From NCBI GenBank assembly GCA_947494335.1, contig CANLUT010000002.1:1-64000 (forward strand): DNA of 64,000 bases, written 5' to 3'. Within the stretch, counting starts at the first letter, position 1, and each line of letters opens with the position of its first letter. This stretch comes from Oligoflexales bacterium (GTDB taxonomy: Bacteria; Bdellovibrionota_B; Oligoflexia; Oligoflexales; RGVZ01). The notes beneath the pieces are model-generated. The model worked only from the letters and a program-made list of their open reading frames with translations. It was not told the origin of the DNA and did not search any database. This document shows, piece after piece, positions 42,031-50,296 of the stretch. Position numbers and translations under genes: made by a program.

Positions 42031-44091
42031 ATGACGTTCAAAATATTTTCTAGAGTGCCACGCGAGTCGCGACGAATTTACATGTACGCCATTTGTCTTA
42101 CGGCGCTGATTTCTGGAGTGTTTCAAGCCAATTCCAACAAGGAATTTGGAGTCTTTCTTAATAAGCAGATCTTCTATCCATTTGTCTTCTCATTAAAGTC
42201 TCGTTTAATTGATGAGAGTCTGGATCCACGTCTTAAAATTTTCGCCTATGATGACAGTACTGTTGCCTACAAAAAATCGACCGATCTGACTTTGCCTGAA
42301 TGGGCAGATGTCCTGACTGGATTGGCAGCACCAGGGGATGTCCGCATTCTCGTCGATAAACTATTCGACGCTTACCACCCAATAGAAAGCGTGAAAATTT
42401 TCGCATCAAAATTAAAAACCTTGGGTGACCATTCAAAAATTAGCGCCATCACCTTTGCTCACACCGATCGCATTCGATTTCGCAGCGACATAGATCCGGA
42501 CATCGTTACGTCTCTGCAATCAAAGGTATTCGCACCAGAGATGAGCGATCCACTGATTCCCCAAGGGTTTGGTGACATGACTTTATATGGGGCCATACCT
42601 GAAGTGATAAAAAATTTTCACAGGTTCGGCTTTGCAAACTACCGTGGGGATGGGTTCATAGCGCCGATTGCCCGGCTTAAGTCAAATCAGATGGTTCCTC
42701 ATGCTGCCCTTAGCCTTTTTGATCCCATCGACATATCACACGAAAAACTAAAGATTGCTGGCAAACAAATCCCGACCAACCAGGATGGGCGAGTTCTGGT
42801 GAATTTTTTTAAGCCTGATATTTATCGAAAGTCTACTCTTTCCATGGTTGCACTGATCGCACGGATCCAAAGTGGGATGGATCTATCGATTGTAAAGCCA
42901 GGCGACATCGTACTGATATTACCTGCCATGTTCACTGGCCATACGGACTTTGTTGAATCCCCGTTCGGACCCATCCCGGGGGGTTTTCACCTTGTTTCTG
43001 TCGTCAATAGCATTTTGACTGACAACTGGATACGCGTCGTCGATGATTCAGGATTTTTCGTATTGCTGTGTGCGTTCTTTGGTCTGGCGTTAAATTTGAT
43101 TTTAAGACCATCTCTTGGGACGATGGCCACTCTTCTAACAAGTATTGCGATTGTTACAGTTAGTGCTGGCTTATTTATCTACGCGAAAATTGCGATCTCG
43201 TTTGTTTTGCCGATTGCGGGATTTCTTTTAGGAAGTTTTTGCGGAATTTCTCTCAAAGTGCATTCAACTGCTTTGGACGAAGCTCGAAAAAACCGAGAGC
43301 TTGAAGTGGCCTCATTAGTACAAAGATCTTTCTTTCAAAGCGGCGAACCAACCACCAGGGATGGATCTTCCTGCAAGGCTGTCGGCATCACTGAATCAGC
43401 TTCGGAGTGCGGCGGCGATTGGTGGGGAAGTCTTAGGAAAAATAACTATAACTACCACTTTATCGCCGATGCCATTGGACATGGGGTTCCAGCTGCACTG
43501 ATCACCTCAGTCGCTTACTCGGTATCGAAGGCCATGGAGCTGGAGATTAGTAAGGCTTTAGAAACTCTTTTACCCTCAGATATTTTAACGATGATTAATC
43601 AGGTATTAGTCTCCCTCGGGTCACGACTTCGACACATGACCTTCTTTATTGTTCGCATTGATGACAAGACAGGGGAGTGTGTCTATGCAAATGCCGGTAA
43701 TCCCCAAGGATATCTGCTTCGAAAGGCTTCAATCGGCGTTGACGGAAAGTCTTCAGAACGACCAAAACAGCTGGCTGCCATTGGAAACGTGCTTGGAGAC
43801 GAGGCTGGCAGCAGTTATGAGAATCACTCCGTCACATTGGAAGATGGAGACAAGATCATATTATTTACTGACGGTATCTTCGAAAACCGAACCGCAGATG
43901 AAAGGTCTCAACTTGGTAAGCCTTGGCTACGCCAAACAATACAAAGGCACGCGGGACGGCCGATCGACGATTTTACGTCATCAGTATGGCGACACTATAA
44001 GTTTGCAACAGGGAGCACGCCACCTGATGACGATGCCTCACTACTTGTTATTGAATTTGACCGCAAAAAAATGAAAAATCCAACGTCCTAG
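42031..44091 (+). CDS. CHASE2 sensor fused to SpoIIE-type PP2C phosphatase
   Basis: 686 residues. One N-terminal membrane helix (about 19-36), a CHASE2 domain outside the inner membrane (about 55-335), then two or three membrane helices (340-403), a short coiled linker and a SpoIIE/RsbU-like phosphatase (about 435-682). Metal-binding acids D463 (CGGDWWG), D480 (DAIGHG) and D666-D668 (DDDAS) are present. It should sense an external cue and dephosphorylate a serine/threonine target, typically an anti-sigma-factor antagonist. No RsbV/RsbW-like partner is adjacent. Single gene, divergent from comF. Confidence 0.9.
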   Translation: MTFKIFSRVPRESRRIYMYAICLTALISGVFQANSNKEFGVFLNKQIFYPFVFSLKSRLIDESLDPRLKIFAYDDSTVAYKKSTDLTLPEWADVLTGLAAPGDVRILVDKLFDAYHPIESVKIFASKLKTLGDHSKISAITFAHTDRIRFRSDIDPDIVTSLQSKVFAPEMSDPLIPQGFGDMTLYGAIPEVIKNFHRFGFANYRGDGFIAPIARLKSNQMVPHAALSLFDPIDISHEKLKIAGKQIPTNQDGRVLVNFFKPDIYRKSTLSMVALIARIQSGMDLSIVKPGDIVLILPAMFTGHTDFVESPFGPIPGGFHLVSVVNSILTDNWIRVVDDSGFFVLLCAFFGLALNLILRPSLGTMATLLTSIAIVTVSAGLFIYAKIAISFVLPIAGFLLGSFCGISLKVHSTALDEARKNRELEVASLVQRSFFQSGEPTTRDGSSCKAVGITESASECGGDWWGSLRKNNYNYHFIADAIGHGVPAALITSVAYSVSKAMELEISKALETLLPSDILTMINQVLVSLGSRLRHMTFFIVRIDDKTGECVYANAGNPQGYLLRKASIGVDGKSSERPKQLAAIGNVLGDEAGSSYENHSVTLEDGDKIILFTDGIFENRTADERSQLGKPWLRQTIQRHAGRPIDDFTSSVWRHYKFATGSTPPDDDASLLVIEFDRKKMKNPTS

Positions 44092-44095
44092 CCCC

Positions 44096-44557
44096 TCAGT
44101 CGTGATGATAGGGCATTCCTTTGATGATGGTAAATGCTCGGTATATCTGCTCCCAACACATAAGCCATGCAAGATCACTTGGCATCGTCAAAGACGACAA
44201 GGACCAAGTAAACTTTGCGGCAGCTCGGGTCGCATCATCAAATCCATAAGGTGGGCCAATCAAAAACGTCACCGTCTTGATTGAGGGATCATCCATCCAC
44301 TGCGTGATATGACCTGCAAATGTAGCTGAATCTAGAGCGCGACCCCGTTCATCTAGCAAAACCAGAAACTCTCCTGGCTCCGGCAAATAGATGGGATCGC
44401 GACTCTTCGAGGCGTTTCGCTTATCGCGTTTGGCGTCGGCCTTGATTTCGAGGTCATCAACTTTAACAAAAGACGTCAGACGTTTTCGATATTCGTTTAC
44501 AAGCGGCACCAAAGACGTCTGTGATAGTTTTCCTGTTCTGATAACTTGAATCTTCAC
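44096..44557 (-). CDS. rlmH: 23S rRNA pseudouridine-1915 N3-methyltransferase
   Basis: 153 residues, the usual length of this SPOUT-fold enzyme. LLDERGRALDSATFA, FLIGPPYGFD (SAM knot) and the closing YRAFTIIKGMPYHHD are the family marks. It methylates pseudouridine 1915 in helix 69 of assembled 70S ribosomes. GTG start. Last gene of the rplU-rpmA-obg-nadD-rsfS-rlmH row, 12 bases after rsfS, and only four bases from the convergent phosphatase gene. Confidence 0.96.
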   Translation of the reverse strand: MKIQVIRTGKLSQTSLVPLVNEYRKRLTSFVKVDDLEIKADAKRDKRNASKSRDPIYLPEPGEFLVLLDERGRALDSATFAGHITQWMDDPSIKTVTFLIGPPYGFDDATRAAAKFTWSLSSLTMPSDLAWLMCWEQIYRAFTIIKGMPYHHD

Positions 44558-44569
44558 AGCGCTATCCGG

Positions 44570-44920
44570 TTATGCACCTTCAACGGGAACTTTTTTTGCC
44601 TTTGGCCACAGAGAATCAAGGGCGTAGTAATCTCTAGCATCTGCCAAAAATATATGAACTACAAAGGAGCCATAATCCATCAAAATCCAATTACCAACCT
44701 GTTTACCTTCGACGGCATATGGCTTGATGCCAGCAACTTTCCTGCATCTTTCCTCTATGGCGTCACAAACTGCAGAAGACTGCCTCTCATTATCTGAGGA
44801 ACAGATCAGTACAGCGTCACACATATCGGTGAATCCACGGACGTCTAGTAGTGAAATACGGGTTGATTTTTTATCGACTGCTGCGGAGGCAGCTATTTGT
44901 CCCAACTCAATGAAGTTCAT
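44570..44920 (-). CDS. rsfS: Ribosomal silencing factor
   Basis: 116 residues. The Iojap/RsfS domain covers nearly all of it: LDVRGFTDMCDAVLICSSDN, then VEGKQVGNWILMDYGSFVVH. It binds ribosomal protein uL14 and blocks subunit joining when nutrients are short. It lies between nadD and rlmH, 15 bases after nadD, a very common gene order. Full length with conserved Trp and Asp; nothing unusual. Confidence 0.95.
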   Translation of the reverse strand: MNFIELGQIAASAAVDKKSTRISLLDVRGFTDMCDAVLICSSDNERQSSAVCDAIEERCRKVAGIKPYAVEGKQVGNWILMDYGSFVVHIFLADARDYYALDSLWPKAKKVPVEGA

Positions 44921-44935
44921 CGCGCGATTCCTCTG

Positions 44936-45622
44936 TTAGTTTTGATATAGACCCAAGTCTGAAATGTAATCGACAACGGCAGGTGCGACCATTGCATCAA
45001 TATCTTTGAGATTTCTAGCTGCCATTTTGCGAATTTCAGATGATGAAACCGTGCGAGGCATGCGATTCATCACATAGATAGAACCGGCACCATCCAGATC
45101 AACGCGCTGATTGTCCCTGTCTACTGTCGTGCGAAAACCAAGCTTAGAAGCAACATTCGTCGCCAGCTCAAGTAAATCACCTGCAGCCATATTAAGCCGT
45201 GGTAAAACAATCAACGACGCTGTTTCAAGAATCTGAGCTGGATTTTTCCATGTGGGGAAAGCCTGCAACTGATCTGCTCCGATCATCCATGCGAGCTTTG
45301 ATCCCGGATTTTCCTGAGCAAAACGCTCCAGCGTCAAATACGTGTAATTTGGTGCCGCCAGTTCTTCTTCCACTGACGACACATCGACCCCAGGCCACTC
45401 ATCAAAAGCCACCACGACCATTGCCACGCGATCGGCAAAAGGCGCTGTAACAGTCTTTTGTTCAGCCGCTGAACGCGGTGGTGCAAATCCAGGTACTAAT
45501 GTAATTTTAGAATCCGGAAATGATTCACGAACGATTTCCACTGCTTCCATGTGCCCAAGATGCACAGGATCAAATGCACCACCGAAATAAATAATGTTGG
45601 GGTTTGTTGTCATCGACATCAT
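44936..45622 (-). CDS. nadD: Nicotinate-nucleotide adenylyltransferase
   Basis: 228 residues. The nucleotidyltransferase signature IYFGGAFDPVHLGH (H..GH) lies at about 10-23 and VSSSEIR near 200 (ISSTxIR motif). It joins ATP and nicotinate mononucleotide to give deamido-NAD. Its ATG overlaps the end of obg (ATGA type), so the two are translationally coupled. Two ATGs stand side by side at the start and either could be used. Length slightly above the usual 210. Confidence 0.95.
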   Translation of the reverse strand: MMSMTTNPNIIYFGGAFDPVHLGHMEAVEIVRESFPDSKITLVPGFAPPRSAAEQKTVTAPFADRVAMVVVAFDEWPGVDVSSVEEELAAPNYTYLTLERFAQENPGSKLAWMIGADQLQAFPTWKNPAQILETASLIVLPRLNMAAGDLLELATNVASKLGFRTTVDRDNQRVDLDGAGSIYVMNRMPRTVSSSEIRKMAARNLKDIDAMVAPAVVDYISDLGLYQN

Positions 45623-46797
45623 CCCATCTTGCCAAATGCACGGCCATCAGCGATGGCCTTTGAAAAATCAAGCATCCCGTGATTATCAACACCAAGAGCA
45701 GCCGCCGACATGAGACCTTTTACGACCGGCAGTCGAGATGCCAACTCCGCCTCAAACAATCGACGCTCCTCCAAAACCATGACATGAAGACGCTCTTTGA
45801 GCTCACGAAGGCCAATGCTCGTTGCAGCTGAAATCGTAAAAACCTTCAATCCCAATTTTTCAACCGCATCTCTTAGCTGAAGCAGTCTTTGAGGGCCGTC
45901 CTCTTCACCATCCGCAAGATCGCACTTGTTCAAAACAACGACGGACTTTCTTTTGGCAAGTTTTTCATCATAAGCCTGCAATTCAGATTGCAGTAACTTT
46001 AGGGTCTCCAGTGGATCACTGCCATCAATCGGGAACGCGTCCACGACAAAGGCTATGACTTTTGTACGCTCAAGATGCCGAAGAAATTCGTGACCGAGAC
46101 CCTTACCCTCACTGGCACCTTCGATGAGTCCAGGAATATCGGCCATGACAAATGATTCTAGATTGAATTCGCCGCGTTCTTTCAACTCAACCACGCCCAG
46201 CTGGGGCTCTAAGGTCGTGAACGGATAATCGGCGATTTTGGGCTTAGCAGCAGACATCACACTGAGTAATGTCGACTTTCCAGCGTTGGGAAGTCCCGCT
46301 AAGCCCACATCAGCAAGTAACTTAAGTTCAAGGCGAAGAGTCATCTCAACTCCAGGCTGGCCTGCTACGTACTCCTCCGGAGCCTGATGTGTGGAAGACA
46401 CAAAGCGAAGATTCCCAAAACCTCGACGACCACCCTCCGCAATTATTTCGCGTTGTCCGGGGACTAGAATTTCACAGATCAAACGTCCGGACACGGCATC
46501 ATAAACTTCTGTACCAAGTGGAACTGGGATCTCAACATCTTCACCTGAGCGACCGGTTTTGCCGCTCGTTCCGCCCTTGGCACCGTTTTCTGCAATGAAG
46601 CGGCTCTTATAGCGAACGGTAGTTAAAGTATTTAATTGTGGGGCTGCAACGAAAACCACGTCGCCACCGTGACCACCGTCACCGCCATCTGGTCCAAGAC
46701 GCGGCTTATTGCTCGCAGTCTTGAAACTGACAAGACCGTTACCTCCGTGACCGGAGGCGACAAATATTTCTGTTGAATCGATAAACTTCACAATCAC
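45619..46797 (-). CDS. obg: GTPase Obg/CgtA, ribosome assembly
   Basis: 392 residues. A glycine-rich Obg fold (about 1-160, GPDGGDGGHGGDVVF) is followed by a G domain with GLPNAGKST (G1), DIPGLIEGA (G3), NKCD (G4) and SAAT (G5). It binds the 50S subunit and controls assembly and the stringent response. First codon GTG; a second GTG two codons on would give the MKFID start common in the family, and no ribosome site separates the two. The C-terminal tail is short. Downstream of rplU-rpmA, from which it is parted by a hairpin terminator. Confidence 0.95.
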   Translation of the reverse strand: MIVKFIDSTEIFVASGHGGNGLVSFKTASNKPRLGPDGGDGGHGGDVVFVAAPQLNTLTTVRYKSRFIAENGAKGGTSGKTGRSGEDVEIPVPLGTEVYDAVSGRLICEILVPGQREIIAEGGRRGFGNLRFVSSTHQAPEEYVAGQPGVEMTLRLELKLLADVGLAGLPNAGKSTLLSVMSAAKPKIADYPFTTLEPQLGVVELKERGEFNLESFVMADIPGLIEGASEGKGLGHEFLRHLERTKVIAFVVDAFPIDGSDPLETLKLLQSELQAYDEKLAKRKSVVVLNKCDLADGEEDGPQRLLQLRDAVEKLGLKVFTISAATSIGLRELKERLHVMVLEERRLFEAELASRLPVVKGLMSAAALGVDNHGMLDFSKAIADGRAFGKMG

Positions 46798-46832
46798 ACC
46801 GCTGTGTATTTTTTAATCAGAACTCGGGCAAT

Positions 46833-46870
46833 AAAAAGCGCCTCTGCTTGACCTGCAAGCCTAAGGCGCC
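46833..46870 (-). terminator. Terminator between rpmA and obg
   Basis: On the minus strand, GGCGCC pairs with GGCGCT around an inner perfect stem GCTTG/CAAGC, followed by TTTTT. It lies 24 bases past the rpmA stop and should let the two ribosomal proteins be made in excess of obg. Confidence 0.75.
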
Positions 46871-46893
46871 TTCCTTGCTAATCCACAAATGAA

Positions 46894-47151
46894 TCAGCCT
46901 TCAGCTAGAACTGAAACCTTCTGACGGTCTTTGCCTTTGCGCTCAAACTTAACAACGCCATCGGTCAAAGCAAACAATGTGAAGTCGCTTCCACGACCAA
47001 CATTGCTACCAGCATGAAATGTGCTGCCAACCTGACGAACGATAATGTTGCCTGCTACAACTTTTTGACCGCCGAAAACCTTCACGCCACGATACTGTGG
47101 GTTGGAATCGCGACCGTTTTTAGAACTACCACCAGCTTTTTTGGTTGCCAT
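46894..47151 (-). CDS. rpmA: 50S ribosomal protein L27
   Basis: 85 residues, standard. Starts [20 protein letters not shown], with RQ.GT..H-like block [16 protein letters not shown]. Its N-terminal arm reaches the peptidyl-transferase centre; there is no cleavable leader as in Firmicutes. Follows rplU by 17 bases. Confidence 0.98.
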   Translation of the reverse strand: MATKKAGGSSKNGRDSNPQYRGVKVFGGQKVVAGNIIVRQVGSTFHAGSNVGRGSDFTLFALTDGVVKFERKGKDRQKVSVLAEG

Positions 47152-47168
47152 TGTTTACTCCTTAAAAC

Positions 47169-47477
47169 TCAGACCGAGATCTTGCCGATCTGAAGAGTCG
47201 TAAGCGCTTGTCTGTGACCGCGCGTACGCTTGTAGTTTTTACGACGCTTGTACTTGAGAATTGTGACCTTCTCGCCTGCAAGATGTTCTTTAACGGTGGC
47301 TGCAACTTTCGCGCCCTTTACAACAGGGGCACCGACGACAACTTTGGCTCCGCCAACCAGAAGCACTTCATCAAAAGTTACTGATTCACCAGCTTTGGCC
47401 GATAAACGGTTCACGGTGATGACGTCGCCTTCTTTAACTGTCCACTGGCGACCGCTGGTCTTGATTACTGCGTACAT
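47169..47477 (-). CDS. rplU: 50S ribosomal protein L21
   Basis: 102 residues, standard. MYAVIKTSGRQWTVKEGDVI at the start and the closing YKRRKNYKRTRGHRQ are the L21 marks. First gene of the ribosomal cluster; AGGAG seven bases before the ATG. Its own promoter lies 80 bases upstream. Confidence 0.98.
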   Translation of the reverse strand: MYAVIKTSGRQWTVKEGDVITVNRLSAKAGESVTFDEVLLVGGAKVVVGAPVVKGAKVAATVKEHLAGEKVTILKYKRRKNYKRTRGHRQALTTLQIGKISV

Positions 47478-47556
47478 GATATTCTCCTAAAACGCCCGCT
47501 ATCAAAAGCACTTGAGGGCTTGAGTATCAATGCTTCTGCCCAACAAGAGAGGGGGC

Positions 47557-47586
47557 AATATGGTTCAAGTTGATGCCGACTGTCAA
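47557..47586 (-). promoter_or_regulatory. Promoter of the rplU-rpmA unit
   Basis: A perfect TTGACA (47581-47586) on the minus strand, 18-base spacer, CATATT (47557-47562). Gives a leader of about 70 bases before rplU. Confidence 0.6.
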
Positions 47587-47723
47587 GGCCAAACTCGGGC
47601 AAAATCGCTAAACTTTGGGCCCTCAAAAAAGGACGTAGTTTAAAGAAGCTGAGAAAGCACGGCAAATCTGCCAGAATGAATCTCACAAAGCCAACCCGAG
47701 GAGTCCGCCAGTAAGGCACCAAC

Positions 47724-48920
47724 ATGAGTCATCATAGGCACTTATCTAAAGAAACGCAGATGGTTCACCCCCCAAAAGAGAGCCTTCCCGAGGGCAATGA
47801 ACCCTTGGTTAGCCCCATCTATCAAAGCGTTAAGTTCAAACCATCCTCCATGGGCCAGGTCAGAGACATCCTATCAAAGCGCGGCAACGGCTACCTATAC
47901 TCAAGAATCAGTAATCCCACGGTCCGTGAGCTCGAGGTTTTACTGGCAAACCTCCAGGGACGCGATGACGCCCTGGCCACCAGCAGCGGGGTTGCAGCAC
48001 TCACAGCAGTTGCCATGACTTTTTTAAGTGCCGGAGACCGAGTGGTGGTCTTTACTGAGTCATATAAACCTACAAGATTTCTCCTTGGCGGAATTCTTTC
48101 GCGCTTCGGTGTTCAGGTGATGCGGATTTCCCGAGACGACTATTCTAAATTTGAAGAACTATGCCGAAGTGATCATCCTCCTAAACTAGTTTTCCTTGAA
48201 AGCCCGACCAATCCGGCATTACGCCTTCATGACTTAGAAAAGATTGTTTCTTCTGCAAAAAAGTCAGGCTCCCTAACAGTGCTAGACAATACGTTTGCTG
48301 GATTTACACACCACGGAAAGATCGACATCGATCTTTTTGTCCACAGTTTAACCAAACAGGCTAATGGTCACAGTGATGCAATGGGCGGAGTCATCATTGC
48401 CAAAAAAGATCTGATCGAAAAAATCTTTCCCGTTGCCATGACACTGGGAGGCTGCCTTGATCCCAATAGCGCGTGGCTGACGTTGCGCGGCATGAAGACC
48501 TACGCTCTGCGCACCAAGGAATCCAGTAAGAATGCTCTTGAGATGGCGCAGTGGTTGCAGGGACAACCTTGGGCAAAAAACGTTCGCTATCCGGCATTAA
48601 AAGACCATCCTGATCACGACATTTGGAAAAAGCAGATGCCCGGTGATGGAGGAGCGGTGGTAACCTTTGATCTAAATTGCGACGAGTCTCGTTTTGATCA
48701 GTTCTTTGATCAATTAAAACTATTCACTCTCACACCTAGTCTTGGATGCGTCGAATCATTAGCTGCACCCTGTCTATTGTTTTTTGCAGATGACTTGCCA
48801 GCAGATGACGCGCGAAAAGCCGGGATTACCTCGACCACCGTTCGTCTGGCCATTGGTATCGAATCCGTCTCAGACTTAAAGCAAGACCTGGAGCAGGCAG
48901 CCAACGCAGCGCGAGCATAA
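47724..48920 (+). CDS. PLP-dependent trans-sulfuration enzyme (Cys/Met metabolism)
   Basis: 398 residues. The fold-type I family of cystathionine gamma-synthase, cystathionine gamma-lyase, methionine gamma-lyase and O-acetylhomoserine sulfhydrylase. YSRISNPTVRELE and the phosphate-binding SSGVAAL are present; the PLP lysine is K211 in VHSLTKQANGHSDAMGG, and DNTF supplies the ring-binding Asp. Substrate cannot be fixed from sequence. No strong ribosome site; the first residues are unlike the family and the true start may be the ATG at codon 13 (MVHPP). Followed after 13 bases by a hydrolase gene. Confidence 0.88.
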   Translation: MSHHRHLSKETQMVHPPKESLPEGNEPLVSPIYQSVKFKPSSMGQVRDILSKRGNGYLYSRISNPTVRELEVLLANLQGRDDALATSSGVAALTAVAMTFLSAGDRVVVFTESYKPTRFLLGGILSRFGVQVMRISRDDYSKFEELCRSDHPPKLVFLESPTNPALRLHDLEKIVSSAKKSGSLTVLDNTFAGFTHHGKIDIDLFVHSLTKQANGHSDAMGGVIIAKKDLIEKIFPVAMTLGGCLDPNSAWLTLRGMKTYALRTKESSKNALEMAQWLQGQPWAKNVRYPALKDHPDHDIWKKQMPGDGGAVVTFDLNCDESRFDQFFDQLKLFTLTPSLGCVESLAAPCLLFFADDLPADDARKAGITSTTVRLAIGIESVSDLKQDLEQAANAARA

Positions 48921-48933
48921 GGAGTCACGTCTC

Positions 48934-49746
48934 ATGGCATTTGCAAAAACACGCTACGGCAAAATCCACTACACGGTCAAAGGTGAAGGACCCGTCGTGG
49001 TGCTTGTGCGCGGTCTCGGACGTTGGTCTGTGCATTGGTATGGTTGGGACATTGAATTGGCTAAGTCTTTTAAAGTCATAACGTTTGACAGCAAAGGACT
49101 TGGTTCATCGACAGTTCCGATGCGCCCATGGCACACAATGAAAGAACTAACCGAGGATGTTGCGGCCATCTTAAAACATGAACGCATCGACTCAGCTCAC
49201 ATCATCGGCACAAGCCTTGGCGGCAAAATTGCTCTGGAGTTTGCTCTCACCCATTCGCCCATGGCCAAATCGATTACGGTCATTGCTGCCTCCATTGGAG
49301 GAAGCGGCCACACAAGAATCAGTGGTGCCGCAGCAAAAATGTTAATTGAGGCACCGTGGAAGCTTGGAAAAATCTACCCTGAGTTAGCTCGGCTGTTGAC
49401 CTCACCGTCCTCACCAGATGAACTGCGAGCAAAACTGGCCAGAGATTGGCTGGCTGAGGACAAAAAACACCGTAAGCCAACCTTTACCGTTATCGGTCAA
49501 CTTCTCGCGGCTTGGCGATTTAGAAACTGGGAGCGTTTGTCTAAGATTCGCTGCCCTGTGCATGTGATAACCGGCAAAGATGATCTCTTTGTTCCGCGTG
49601 GAAATAGCCTTTTTCTTCATGAAAAAATACCGGGAAGCACTTTCACGGAAGTTGAGAAAGCAGGACATGAACCGCACATTGACCAGCCTGAAGCGATGGC
49701 AAAAGTCGTGGCTCAGTTTATAAAAAAACACGACCCATCTGCATAA
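48934..49746 (+). CDS. Alpha/beta hydrolase
   Basis: 270 residues. Nucleophile S94 in GTSLGG, Asp in GKDDLFVP and His in AGHEPHID complete the triad. The usual HG oxyanion motif is RG here (VRGLGRW). Cytoplasmic, substrate unknown; similar proteins include esterases and 3-oxoadipate enol-lactonase-like enzymes. AAGGAG before the ATG. Likely co-transcribed with the PLP enzyme. A hairpin that serves as terminator for the convergent gene overlaps its last codons. Confidence 0.85.
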   Translation: MAFAKTRYGKIHYTVKGEGPVVVLVRGLGRWSVHWYGWDIELAKSFKVITFDSKGLGSSTVPMRPWHTMKELTEDVAAILKHERIDSAHIIGTSLGGKIALEFALTHSPMAKSITVIAASIGGSGHTRISGAAAKMLIEAPWKLGKIYPELARLLTSPSSPDELRAKLARDWLAEDKKHRKPTFTVIGQLLAAWRFRNWERLSKIRCPVHVITGKDDLFVPRGNSLFLHEKIPGSTFTEVEKAGHEPHIDQPEAMAKVVAQFIKKHDPSA

Positions 49747-49757
49747 GATGAGTCGTG
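49722..49757 (-). terminator. Terminator overlapping the end of the hydrolase gene
   Basis: CACGAC-C-CATCT, loop GCATA, AGATG-A-GTCGTG: 11 pairs and one mismatch (49729-49757). On the minus strand seven T follow (49722-49728), so it ends the 133-residue gene. Its left half codes for the last residues of the convergent hydrolase. Confidence 0.88.
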
Positions 49758-49773
49758 TGACTTCGATAAAAAC

Positions 49774-50175
49774 TTAAAGGCGACAGGAAAAAGATTCTTC
49801 TTTGCCCTCGCTACTTGGACTCGTCCAGAGCAACTTGGCTGGATAGGTCCCGTCGTCTTGACGCTCAAGCCAAATCATCAGTTCGTAGCCATCAAATTCG
49901 TACTGAAACACAATGGGGTCGCGAACGCTGTCGTCTTTGACGCCTTGAAGGTGCTGCATTTCAACAGGCTCCTGACCAGGTTGACCGGGGCGCGTCAGTT
50001 CTAAGATTGCGCGAACCGAGGACGTTGATTCTAAAACCTTAAGTTGCGTCGTCTTCGCTGGATCTTTTGTCTGACAGGTGGCGACTGTTTCATAGGCCTC
50101 ATGTAAGGACGCGTGCGACACCTGAGCAAAAACAACCAAAACTGATGCGATAAAGATAAGTGCCATCTGTTTCAT
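49774..50175 (-). CDS. Small secreted protein of unknown function
   Basis: 133 residues. The signal peptide ends SHA (about 22). The mature part has two Cys (34 and about 131) that could form a disulfide, and beta-rich segments (FQYEFDGYELMIWLERQDDG). AGGAG eight bases before the ATG. Periplasmic or secreted. No family recognised. Single gene with its own terminator. Confidence 0.65.
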   Translation of the reverse strand: MKQMALIFIASVLVVFAQVSHASLHEAYETVATCQTKDPAKTTQLKVLESTSSVRAILELTRPGQPGQEPVEMQHLQGVKDDSVRDPIVFQYEFDGYELMIWLERQDDGTYPAKLLWTSPSSEGKEESFSCRL

Positions 50176-50296
50176 TTAGCAAACTCCTACTGAAAAGCTA
50201 CAACACAGCCGGCGCCGACTGATGCCCGCTTGCTAGCACCAATTCAAAAGACTTCCAACAAATAAATAAGCCTAGCAAAGTCTCACGAGCGTAAAC

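Noticed and set aside
47465-47725. 86-residue minus-strand frame in front of rplU
   Set aside because: Overlaps the rplU promoter and ribosome site and runs out of frame into the gene.
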